This document shows, piece by piece, positions 33,736 through 41,641 of a stretch of DNA of 64,000 nt. The position numbers and the translations under genes are program-made. The notes below the pieces were generated by a model. The model was not told the origin of the DNA, made no database searches, and saw only the letters and a program-made list of their open reading frames with translations. The stretch is from Acidobacteriota bacterium (GTDB lineage: Bacteria > Acidobacteriota > Terriglobia > Terriglobales > Acidobacteriaceae), in assembly GCA_018268895.1 (NCBI GenBank), contig JAFDVP010000012.1, positions 1 to 64,000 of the forward strand, read 5' to 3'. Positions within the stretch are counted from its first letter, which is position 1. Each line of letters starts with the position of its first letter.

Positions 33736-34896
33736 CTACACCAGATCTTCCCGGCCCGCCTGCTTCAACTCCGCCACAACCTTGCCCACATCCTGCGAGC
33801 GCTCCCGTGTCGTAATCAGCAGCGCATCGTCCGTCTCCACGACAACGAGATCGCTCACGCCAACCAGCGCCACCGCCTTGCCCGGCGCAAACACATAGTT
33901 CCCATGCGAATCGATGTTCACGCACGGCTGGTTCGTCTTGTCGAAGATATTTCTCTCCGCCAGGTCTTCCGGCCCGCAGTGCGCCACATGCTCGTGCAGC
34001 GCCGACCAGCAGCCCAGGTCGTTCCAGCAGAAATCCCCAGGCAGACAATAAATCTCCGAGGCCTCTTCGCCCTTCGCCGACCGCGGTTCCAGCACCGCGT
34101 AGTCGATCGAGATGTTCTCGCACTGCGGATACACCTCCGCGAAGACCTCCGCAAACTCAGGCGTCCCGTAAGCCTTCGCGATCTTCTCCATCAGCGGAGC
34201 CATTGCCGGGCTGTGCTCTCTGATCGCGCCTGCCAGCGTCCTCGCGCTCCACAGAAACATGCCGCTGTTCCATGCGTAGTTCCCCGAAGCCACAAACGCC
34301 TCCGCCAGCGCCTTGTGCGGCTTCTCCGTGAATCTCTTCACACGGCGAACCTCGATCCCTTCCACAATCGATGTCGCTCCGCCCGACTCCTCGCCGCGCT
34401 CGATGTATCCGTAGCCCGTCTCGGCCTTCGTCGCCGGAACCCCGAGTACGACGATCTTCTCTCCGCTCGCGGCCAGCTTCACACCGGCCTGCACAACGAC
34501 GGCAAATCTCTCAGCGTCTTCCACAACATGGTCCGAAGGAAAGATCCCGATCACCACCTCGGAATCGCTCTTCTCCAAAAGGAACGCGGCCAGAGCACAA
34601 GCGGGAGCAGTATTCCTCGCCGCCGGCTCGCTCAGAATCTTCGCTGCATCGAGTTCTGGAAGCTGCCGCGCAATCTCCTCGCACAGCAGGCCGTTCGTAA
34701 TCACCCAGATATCGCCCGCATCGGCCACCCGCAGCAGGCGGTCGACCGTCTGCTGAATCATCGTCCGCTCGCCATCGAGGGCCAGCACCTGCTTTGCTCT
34801 CGATCTGCGGCTGCGCGGCCAGAAGCGCGTTCCGCTCCCACCCGCAAGAATGACCGGCGCAAAACGCAATTCTTTCCCCGTAACTGAACTGCTCAT
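33736..34896 (-). CDS. manC: mannose-1-phosphate guanylyltransferase
   Basis: 386 residues. Transfers GMP to mannose-1-phosphate to make GDP-mannose. The nucleotide-binding start VILAGGSGTRFWPRSR is followed by KQVLALDG, VIGIFPSDHVV with the metal Asp, VGVSD.., RFTEKPHKALAEAFV and NSGMFLWSARTLA. The C-terminal left-handed helix part ends with SDLVVVETDDALLI. Length fits the single-function type without the isomerase domain of ManC/AlgA. Co-oriented with the phosphohexomutase; products feed LPS or exopolysaccharide. The annotated symbol follows E. coli usage. Confidence 0.9.
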   Translation of the reverse strand: MSSSVTGKELRFAPVILAGGSGTRFWPRSRRSRAKQVLALDGERTMIQQTVDRLLRVADAGDIWVITNGLLCEEIARQLPELDAAKILSEPAARNTAPACALAAFLLEKSDSEVVIGIFPSDHVVEDAERFAVVVQAGVKLAASGEKIVVLGVPATKAETGYGYIERGEESGGATSIVEGIEVRRVKRFTEKPHKALAEAFVASGNYAWNSGMFLWSARTLAGAIREHSPAMAPLMEKIAKAYGTPEFAEVFAEVYPQCENISIDYAVLEPRSAKGEEASEIYCLPGDFCWNDLGCWSALHEHVAHCGPEDLAERNIFDKTNQPCVNIDSHGNYVFAPGKAVALVGVSDLVVVETDDALLITTRERSQDVGKVVAELKQAGREDLV

Positions 34897-34913
34897 CGAA
34901 CCTCACTCCAAAG

Positions 34914-34944
34914 GAAAAACCGCATCGGCAAACCCGATGCGGTT
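34914..34944 (-). terminator. rho-independent terminator after aminotransferase gene
   Basis: On the minus strand AACCGCATCGG pairs with CCGATGCGGTT (11-bp stem, loop of five) and is followed by TTTTTCC. It sits just after the aminotransferase stop at 34960 in its reading direction and before manC, so manC needs its own promoter. Confidence 0.8.
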
Positions 34945-34959
34945 CTCTTACTGAACTCT

Positions 34960-36156
34960 TTAGCCAAGCGATGCAAAATACTCTCGCATCCTCTTCACGC
35001 CCTCATCCACAACATCGTGGGAGACCGCATACGACAACCGTATGTGCTCGGCCGTCCCGAACGCCTCGCCCGGAACCACCACCACATGCGCCTCGCTCAG
35101 CAACTTCGCCGCCAGGTCCGTCGCCGACTTCACGCCGCCCTTGCCGATGAACTTGCTGATGTTCGGATACACATAAAACGCTCCCTCAGGCACCGTGCAC
35201 GTCAGTCCTGGAATCGTCTTGAATCCTTCCAGAATGCGGTCGCGCAGCCTTATGTAGTCCGCGCGCATCTCCGCAACGCACTCCTGCGAAGCACTCACCG
35301 CTGCAATCGACGCCTGCTGCACCATGCTCGCCGTGTTCGAGGTCGACTGCGACTGTAGCTTGCTCATCGCCGCAATAATCGGCTTCGGCCCCAGGGCATA
35401 GCCCGCGCGCCAGCCCGTCATCGCATACGTCTTCGACAGCGACCCCAGCACCACAACGTGCTCCTTGCAGTCCAGAAAGCTGCCGCCCGAAACGATCTTG
35501 CCCGTAAAGTTCAGGTACACATAGCACTCATCCAGCAGCACGAAGATGTCGCGCTTGTGCGCCATGCGAACGATCGCTTCCAGATCCTCCGGCGAAACCA
35601 CCGCTCCAGAAGGATTCGAAGGCGTGTTCAAAACGATCGCCTTTGTCTTCGGCGTGATTGCGTTCTCGATCATCTTCGCGGTCACGCGGAAGTTCTCCGC
35701 CTCATTCGTCTCGAGGAACACCGGCTTGCCACCGGCGTACTGAATGATGTCCTTGAACGACACCCAGTACGGCACCGGCAGAATCACCTCGTCGCCGTGG
35801 TCCACCAGCACCTGAATCGCATTGAACAGTGCCAGCTTGCCGCCCGTCGTAAACACACACTCGTCGGCAGCATAGTCTGAACCAAAGTCGGCCTTGTGCC
35901 GGTCCACAATCGCCTGACGCACGCTAGGCGTTCCCGCCACGTTCGTGTAACGGGTAAAGTTCTTCTCGATCGCCTCAATCGCGGCGTCCTTAATATGACG
36001 CGGAGTGTTGAAGTGGGGCTCGCCTGCGCCAAAGTCCGCCAGGTTCACACCCTCGGACTTCAGCTTCAGCGCCGCCGCTGTAATCGCCATCGTCGCCGAA
36101 ACTTCAATGCGGCCAATACGGTCCGCAAAAACCTTGGTTGCCGTTGCTGTGCTCAT
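34960..36156 (-). CDS. pyridoxal-phosphate aminotransferase, aspartate-type
   Basis: 398 residues from ATG 36156; further upstream in-frame codons are poorly coding. Class I aminotransferase fold: FGAGEPHFNTPRHI, TNVAGTPSVRQAI, ILPVPYWVSFKDII, VLNTPSNPSGAVVSPEDL, LLDECYVYL and the PLP-binding Lys in LGSLSKTYAMTGWRAGYALG, then FYVYPNISKF and a conserved Arg in HIRLSYAV. Converts oxaloacetate and glutamate to aspartate and 2-oxoglutarate, or acts on related amino acids. Ends before a strong terminator, so it is a one-gene unit. Confidence 0.92.
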   Translation of the reverse strand: MSTATATKVFADRIGRIEVSATMAITAAALKLKSEGVNLADFGAGEPHFNTPRHIKDAAIEAIEKNFTRYTNVAGTPSVRQAIVDRHKADFGSDYAADECVFTTGGKLALFNAIQVLVDHGDEVILPVPYWVSFKDIIQYAGGKPVFLETNEAENFRVTAKMIENAITPKTKAIVLNTPSNPSGAVVSPEDLEAIVRMAHKRDIFVLLDECYVYLNFTGKIVSGGSFLDCKEHVVVLGSLSKTYAMTGWRAGYALGPKPIIAAMSKLQSQSTSNTASMVQQASIAAVSASQECVAEMRADYIRLRDRILEGFKTIPGLTCTVPEGAFYVYPNISKFIGKGGVKSATDLAAKLLSEAHVVVVPGEAFGTAEHIRLSYAVSHDVVDEGVKRMREYFASLG

Positions 36157-36223
36157 GTATCTAGTTTGGCAGATTTGTCCAGCAAGCGAAAGCCAGTCAA
36201 ACTCCTTGATAACATCATTCGGA

Positions 36224-36337
36224 ATGAGCCGGCGACTACTTATCGCTCTCCTTGTGACTGCTGCACTTCTGTGTATCGTCACTCTAGTGTTTCTAGGCAG
36301 CCTGGGAATGGACATTCATTGGGTTGGATTCCATTAG
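36224..36337 (+). CDS. possible very small membrane protein (37 residues)
   Basis: Starts MSRRLLIALLVTAALLC and continues with a second hydrophobic stretch, giving a single predicted membrane span and a short tail that ends WVGFH. It starts 68 bases from the divergent aminotransferase gene and lies 50 bases before the next secreted protein gene. The ribosome site is weak. It could be a real small protein or part of the promoter region. Confidence 0.35.
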   Translation: MSRRLLIALLVTAALLCIVTLVFLGSLGMDIHWVGFH

Positions 36338-36387
36338 CCTTAAATCCCATTTGGACCAAGACTTGCTTCATCGCCTCGGAGTCATCA

Positions 36388-37314
36388 ATGAAACGCGCAC
36401 TTCCCGCCATCTTACTTATCAGTACCTTAGCCGCCCCCCTCGCCCACGCCCAGGTCAAGACCACCCGCGACCAGATCCTCTTCTACACCTCCGACTGGCA
36501 CGGCGAGCGCTTCCCCGATGGCCGCCCCAAGCTCCCCGACTCGCTCCTCACCCGCGCCCTCGACGTCTCCCTCGAAGACGTCTGGGACTTCCTCCGCGGC
36601 CACAAGTACAACAACCAGTTCGAGGGCAACTGGCAGTCCCTCCACCCCGACCAGCCCTTCGCCGGACGCGCCCTCACCGCCCAGTACATGCCCTCGCGTC
36701 CCGACATGTCCAAGGCCATCGAAGCCGAAGGCAAGGCCGAGAAGCGCCAGAGCTTCAACAACAGCTGGCCCATCAACGACCTTCAGATGGGTGACGTCTA
36801 CGTCGCCGACGGCAACGGCAAGGTCTTCGAAGGAACCCTCATCGGCTCCAACCTCGGCTCCGGCATCGCTGCCCACACCCACTCCGGCTTCGTCTTCGAC
36901 GCCGGCATCCGCGACGCCGAAGAAAACCGCGAGATCGCCAACCTCAACGGCGTCTATCGAGGCTACGACCCATCCTTCCTCATCGGTATGACCCTCACCG
37001 CGATCAACGCCCCCATCCGCATCGGCCACGCCACCGTACTGCCCGGCGACCTCGTCCTCGCCAAGCGCGACGGCGTCATCTTCATCCCCGCCGTCCTCGC
37101 CGAACAGGCCATCTCCTCCGCCGAGTTCACCAACCTTCAGGACGCCTTCAACTTCGAGCTCAACAGATCCGGCGCCAATAAAGGCGAGTTCGAAGGCGGC
37201 TGGACCAACGCCAAGTACGACGCCTTCACCAAATGGATCGACGCCCACCCCGACAAGCTCAAGATGCCCCGCAGCGAGTTCGACTCACTCCTCAAACAGC
37301 ACCGCCACGAGTAG
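36388..37314 (+). CDS. exported RraA/HMG-aldolase-like protein
   Basis: 308 residues from ATG 36388, with GGAG a few bases upstream. A signal peptide (MKRALPAILLISTLAAPLAHAQ) is followed by a RraA-type core: VYVADGNGKVFEGTLIGSNLGSG, FVFDAGIRDAEENREIAN (the G-x-R-D motif), and IRIGHATVLPGDLVLAKRDGVIFIP. Members act as aldolases for pyruvate adducts or as RNase E inhibitors, usually in the cytoplasm, so a periplasmic form is unusual. Strings rich in Trp and Asp in the N-terminal part (EDVWDFLRGHKYNNQFEGNWQSLHP) are specific to this group. Substrate unknown. Confidence 0.82.
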   Translation: MKRALPAILLISTLAAPLAHAQVKTTRDQILFYTSDWHGERFPDGRPKLPDSLLTRALDVSLEDVWDFLRGHKYNNQFEGNWQSLHPDQPFAGRALTAQYMPSRPDMSKAIEAEGKAEKRQSFNNSWPINDLQMGDVYVADGNGKVFEGTLIGSNLGSGIAAHTHSGFVFDAGIRDAEENREIANLNGVYRGYDPSFLIGMTLTAINAPIRIGHATVLPGDLVLAKRDGVIFIPAVLAEQAISSAEFTNLQDAFNFELNRSGANKGEFEGGWTNAKYDAFTKWIDAHPDKLKMPRSEFDSLLKQHRHE

Positions 37315-37358
37315 AACCGAACGCCTGAGCAGAGCCGCGCCCCTCTGGAAATACCTGC

Positions 37359-37412
37359 AACCCTTCGGTAGTGCCTCAGTTTGAAATCAAACTGAGACAC
37401 TACCAACCCTTC
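37359..37412. mobile_element. 38-bp palindrome flanked by 8-bp direct repeats
   Basis: GGTAGTGCCTCAGTTTGA (37367-37384) and TCAAACTGAGACACTACC (37387-37404) are inverted copies, 17 of 18 matched, separated by AA. Each side is flanked by AACCCTTC (37359-37366 and 37405-37412), identical. This looks like a miniature insertion of two abutting terminal repeats with a target duplication, or a residue of a lost element. Confidence 0.6.
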
Positions 37413-37524
37413 AATCCACTTGATTTTCATAGGATGTTCGTCATATGCTCACCCCCGCTTATTTTCCCGGGTTTCAGTGCCACATCTCTGGGGACGCAAA
37501 CACTGCACTGCATGAAGGCAGAAA

Positions 37525-38832
37525 ATGGCGCGTACGGACGGTCGAGGGACGAAAGCGACGATCATCGAGGGGTCCTTCGACTCCCGAGCTGCCGGTTCAT
37601 CAGGGCCCCACCCCAAGAGACGCAGCCGGCCGGCAGTCAAGATCGCTGCGGTGTGCGTAGGGCTGGTGCTCCTCGCCCTTCTGGCTCTTTTTGTTATTCA
37701 CAACCTCCGCTCGGGCAATACCTTCTATGTCTCGCCGGCGGGAAGCGATTCCGCTCCTTGCAGCCAGGCCAGCCCCTGCGCGACGCCCGATCACGCCTTC
37801 AACCGCGCCGCCCCGGGCGATACCGTCAAGGTCGCCGCAGGCATATACGACTACGGCGGCAACGCGGCGCAATTTACAAACTCGGGAACGGCGGAAAAGT
37901 ACATCACCGTCACCTGTACCACCCGGGGCGCGTGCAGAATCCAGAACGCGGTGACCGACAATACCACCGTGGTTGTGCTAGCTGGCAGCTATATCGCCTT
38001 CGACGGCTTCGAGGTAACCAACACCAATGCAACAGGCAATAACCTCGGCGTGTATGTGACGGCGTCGTTCGTCAACATTACCCACAACACCATTCACCAT
38101 ATCGAGACCGACTGCGGCCCGAGGGGCGGCGGAGGCGTCAAGATCGCCGAGAGCGACTCCAACAACTACCTTCACGACATCACCATCGATGGCAACCTGA
38201 TCTACGACATCAGCTACCGCGACGGAAAGCCCAGTTGTCCGGCAACTACCGTCCAGACCGACGGAATCCTTGCCCAGACCGCTGGAACGGCCATTCGCGT
38301 GACCAACAACATCGTTCACCACACCTCGGGCGGCTGGGGCATCTTCGTCGGAAACTCGAATGCAGCCAACAATGGCTACAACGTCAATTCGGTGATCTCG
38401 AACAACACCGTCTTCTCGACAGCGATGGGCGGAATCATCGTCATGAGCGGCAACGGCACCACCATCAGCAACAACATCGTCGTCGACACAGGCAGGTTGA
38501 GCGGCCGATGCGGGATCAACGCTCCCGACGGAGTTATCATCACCTATCTGAACAATGACCTCTGGAACAACGCCGGGGGGAACTACTGTATCGAATGGGG
38601 CACCAGCGATCAAAAGGTGCGGCCCGGCGATATCTCCGTGGATCCGGCACTGGGAACAACCTTCGTCAACTGGCATGAGGACGGCTCCGGCGACTATCAC
38701 CTGAAACCGGGTTCGCCTGCGATCGGCGCCGGCAACTCCACCGTGGGTCCGCCCCCAACCTCCGACTTCGATGGCAACCCGCGTCCTAAAGGCCCCACAC
38801 ACGATATCGGAGCGTACGAGTACCAGGACTAG
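37525..38832 (+). CDS. membrane-anchored right-handed beta-helix protein
   Basis: 435 residues. A basic N-terminus (about 1-38) is followed by a single membrane span (AAVCVGLVLLALLALFVIHNL) with the rest outside, a type II arrangement. The extracellular part opens with FYVSPAGSDSAPCSQASPCATPDHAF and GDTVKVAAGIYDYGG, the usual entry of pectate-lyase-like beta-helices of DUF1565 type, followed by Asn-rich coils such as ITHNTIHHI, ITIDGNLIYDI, NNIVHHTSGGWGIFVGN and TISNNIVVDTG. Four N-terminal cysteines may be disulfides. Could be a polysaccharide-binding or degrading protein; no catalytic residues can be assigned. Confidence 0.85.
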   Translation: MARTDGRGTKATIIEGSFDSRAAGSSGPHPKRRSRPAVKIAAVCVGLVLLALLALFVIHNLRSGNTFYVSPAGSDSAPCSQASPCATPDHAFNRAAPGDTVKVAAGIYDYGGNAAQFTNSGTAEKYITVTCTTRGACRIQNAVTDNTTVVVLAGSYIAFDGFEVTNTNATGNNLGVYVTASFVNITHNTIHHIETDCGPRGGGGVKIAESDSNNYLHDITIDGNLIYDISYRDGKPSCPATTVQTDGILAQTAGTAIRVTNNIVHHTSGGWGIFVGNSNAANNGYNVNSVISNNTVFSTAMGGIIVMSGNGTTISNNIVVDTGRLSGRCGINAPDGVIITYLNNDLWNNAGGNYCIEWGTSDQKVRPGDISVDPALGTTFVNWHEDGSGDYHLKPGSPAIGAGNSTVGPPPTSDFDGNPRPKGPTHDIGAYEYQD

Positions 38833-38866
38833 CGCATTTATGTTTCCTTATAGGTGTAGTTCGTGC

Positions 38867-38976
38867 TTTCAGAGCCGAAGGCCCGCCAACATGCCAGCCT
38901 GGGCCGAAGGCCTGGGTTCACACAGGCCGAGATCGACCAGAGCGCTGAAGGCGCGACACATTCGTTCTCAGAGATG
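38867..38976 (+). repeat. dispersed repeat family B, copy 2
   Basis: GCCAGCCTGGGCCGAAGGCC and GAGCGCTGAAGGCGCGACACA match copy 1 near 28744-28840. The stretch is non-coding and lies between the beta-helix gene and a small hypothetical gene. Confidence 0.6.
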
Positions 38977-39101
38977 AGCTAGACCTCAAGGGAAATGCTT
39001 TAGCCTTTAGCCGCCGAGGGGAAGGCCAACTTCAAATCAGAGGTCACCATACATCCATCAGGGGATGGCCCAATCGCCATCGCATACCCCAATCTAGCCA
39101 T

Positions 39102-39377
39102 ATGAGTACCGGAGAAACCGGCTTTCGCAGCGTCGCAGCTCGTGTCATCGCCGAGCACCAGGGGGCCTTGCTCTTGCGGCGCAAGGATGAGGGATATGAA
39201 TTTACCGGCCTCTATGAAAGAACAAATATCGTCTGCAAGACATGGCCTGAAGCCGAGCGCGTCCTGATTCGGATGAAGGTGCCGCCCCATAAGATCGAGG
39301 CCGTCATCAACCTCATAGAAGCTGGAAACGATGTTGTCATCCGTTCCGAGGTGAAATCTCAGGATGCCCCCTCATAA
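39102..39377 (+). CDS. small hypothetical protein
   Basis: 91 residues. It begins MSTGETGFRSVAARVIAEHQGALLLRRKDEGYEF, a basic/helix and strand pattern that superficially resembles the entry of a Nudix domain but lacks the Nudix box. It ends in a charged strand (NDVVIRSEVKS). No ribosome site is clear and the family is not recognised. Coding statistics look normal, so it may be a real cytoplasmic protein; alternatively it is a remnant. Confidence 0.45.
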   Translation: MSTGETGFRSVAARVIAEHQGALLLRRKDEGYEFTGLYERTNIVCKTWPEAERVLIRMKVPPHKIEAVINLIEAGNDVVIRSEVKSQDAPS

Positions 39378-39424
39378 ATCGGCTCATTAGCGCGCGAGCC
39401 CAAAACATCCGTTATGATTTCGCC

Positions 39425-41560
39425 GTGATGAGATCGATGAATTTACGGAAGATCGCGCGCCCACTCACACTCCTGCTCTGCCCCCTGCTCTTTGCCATCC
39501 CGTCTCTCGCACAGCAGTCCACGCAGAACAACTGGCCCAGCATGGGTGCTACCCCCGGCAACTCGCACTACTCCACCCTTCGCCAGATCAATCGCGCCAA
39601 CGTCTCCACCCTCAAGGAGTCCTGGCGCTTCGACACTGGCGAATCCGGCGGTCTTGAGACCACTCCCACTGTCATCGACGGGGTCCTCTACGGACTCACC
39701 CCCAGCAAAAAAATCTTCGCCCTCAACGCCGCCACCGGCAAAACTCTCTGGAGCTTCGACTCTGGAGTCAAAGCCGGCGCTCCCAGCCGAGGCGTTACCT
39801 GGTGGGCCAGCGGCAAAGAACGCCGTCTGCTCGCCGGCATCGGCAACTACCTCTACGCCCTCGATCCCGCCACCGGCAAACCAATCGCCTCCTTCGGAAC
39901 TGGTGGCCGCGTCGACCTCCGCGAGAACCTCGGCCGCGATCCCGAGAAGCAGTCCATCTCGCTGAACACCCCCGGCGTCATCTACAAGGACCTCATCATC
40001 GTCGGCGGCGCCGTTCCAGAGACGATCCCCGCTCCACCCGGCGACATTCGCGCGTACGACGTTCGCACCGGCAAGCTCCGCTGGAGCTTCCACACCATCC
40101 CTCACCCCGGCGAGCCCGGCTACGAAACCTGGTCCCCTGACTCCTGGAAGACCTCCGGCTCGGCCAATAACTGGTGCGGCATGGCCATCGACCTCGAGCG
40201 GGGAATTGTTTACGTCCCAACCGGATCGGCCGTGCCCGACTTCTACGGGACCGGCCGCCTCGGCGACAACCTCTACGCCAACACCCTCCTCGCCCTCGAC
40301 GCCGCCACCGGAAAACTGATCTGGCACTTCCAGGGCATCCACCACGACATCTGGGATCGCGACTTCCCCGCTCCGCCGCTTCTGCTCAACGTCCGCCGCG
40401 ACGGCAAGACCATCCCCGCCGTTGTGCAGACCACCAAGCAGGGAATCCTCTACGTCTTCGACCGCACCAACGGCAAACCGCTCTTCCCCATCGAAGAGCG
40501 CCCCGCGCTCCCGAGCGATGTCCCCGGAGAGGTCGCTGCGAAGACCCAGCCCCACCCCCTCGGTCCCGGCCCCTTCGCGCCTCAGGCCGTAACTGAGTCC
40601 ACACTCACCAATCGCACCCCCGCCGCTCACTCCTGGGCGGTCGAACGGCTCAAGGAGCTTCGCAACGACGGTCTCTACGTCCCTCTCTCCGTCGGCAAAG
40701 ACACCCTCATCACCCCCAGCTTCGAGGGAGGGGGGGAGTGGGGCGGCCCGGCGCTCGACCCCGAGACGGGCCTGATCTACATCAATGCCAACATGCACGC
40801 CTCCATCGCGACGCTCATCTCCAGCGCCTCCGACCTGCCCGGCCGGGCCACCTATCTGGCCCAGTGCAGTGTCTGCCACGGCGATCACCGGCAGGGGGAT
40901 CCCCCCTCTTTCCCCACACTCAACGGCGTCGGCAAAAAGCTGAGCGCCGCCGAGATTGCCTCCACCATCCACTCGGGCAAGGGGCGCATGCCCGCCTTCC
41001 CTCTCGCGGGCAAGCAACTCAACGACCTGCTCGCCTACCTCGAAACACCCTCCGATGCCGCCCTCGAAAAAGCTGCCAGCGAACAGCAGGCATCCCCCGA
41101 GGCGGCAGCCGCTCCCTCTCACAGGGCGCAGTACACCATGACCGGCTACCGCCGCTTCAACGATCCCGAAGGCTACCCGGCCACCGCTCCCCCCTGGGGG
41201 ACACTGAATGCGCTCGATCTCTCGACAGGCAAATATCTCTGGAAGCTCCCCCTGGGCGAGTTCCCGGAGCTCGCCGCCAAGGGCGTGGCCGACACTGGCA
41301 GCGAGAACTACGGCGGAGCCAGCGTCACCGCCGGAGGCCTGATCTTCATCGCCGCCACCAACTTCGACCACAAGATTCGCGCCTTCGACAAGAGCACCGG
41401 CAAGCTACTCTGGCAATCCACTCTGCCCTTCGCAGGAAACGCCACCCCCGTCACCTATATGGCGGGCGGGCGGCAGTACGTCGTGATCGCAGCCGGAGGC
41501 ACCAGCCTGAATCCGCGCGGCCCTACGGGTGGCGTCTATGTGGCCTTCGCCTTGCCGTAG
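39425..41560 (+). CDS. PQQ-dependent dehydrogenase with inserted cytochrome c domain
   Basis: 711 residues from ATG/GTG-rich start at 39425 with signal peptide (TLLLCPLLFAIPSLAQQ). Repeated PQQ propeller blades appear, for example NWPSMGATPGNSHYSTLRQIN, LNAATGKTLWSFDSG, LLALDAATGKLIWHFQGIHHDIWDRD, VFDRTNGKPLFPIEERP. Between blades, about residues 470-545, sits a cytochrome c domain with Cys481-x2-Cys484-His485 (QCSVCHGDHRQG) and a probable Met ligand in GRMPAFP. The propeller then resumes with GYRRFNDPEGYPATAPPWG and closes with VVIAAGG. Oxidises an alcohol, sugar or aldehyde in the periplasm, passing electrons through its own heme. Substrate unknown; no accessory genes nearby. Confidence 0.88.
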   Translation: MMRSMNLRKIARPLTLLLCPLLFAIPSLAQQSTQNNWPSMGATPGNSHYSTLRQINRANVSTLKESWRFDTGESGGLETTPTVIDGVLYGLTPSKKIFALNAATGKTLWSFDSGVKAGAPSRGVTWWASGKERRLLAGIGNYLYALDPATGKPIASFGTGGRVDLRENLGRDPEKQSISLNTPGVIYKDLIIVGGAVPETIPAPPGDIRAYDVRTGKLRWSFHTIPHPGEPGYETWSPDSWKTSGSANNWCGMAIDLERGIVYVPTGSAVPDFYGTGRLGDNLYANTLLALDAATGKLIWHFQGIHHDIWDRDFPAPPLLLNVRRDGKTIPAVVQTTKQGILYVFDRTNGKPLFPIEERPALPSDVPGEVAAKTQPHPLGPGPFAPQAVTESTLTNRTPAAHSWAVERLKELRNDGLYVPLSVGKDTLITPSFEGGGEWGGPALDPETGLIYINANMHASIATLISSASDLPGRATYLAQCSVCHGDHRQGDPPSFPTLNGVGKKLSAAEIASTIHSGKGRMPAFPLAGKQLNDLLAYLETPSDAALEKAASEQQASPEAAAAPSHRAQYTMTGYRRFNDPEGYPATAPPWGTLNALDLSTGKYLWKLPLGEFPELAAKGVADTGSENYGGASVTAGGLIFIAATNFDHKIRAFDKSTGKLLWQSTLPFAGNATPVTYMAGGRQYVVIAAGGTSLNPRGPTGGVYVAFALP

Positions 41561-41641
41561 GCTGATCGACAAATCTCATTGTGCGATTTCATTGTGACCC
41601 AGGATGACACCGGCAATGAACCGAACTTTAGAAACAAGACG

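Noticed and set aside
39443..41371. Long open frame on the minus strand opposite the PQQ dehydrogenase
   Set aside because: Gly/Val/Glu-rich composition is a mirror of the PQQ gene, which has clear PQQ and heme motifs.
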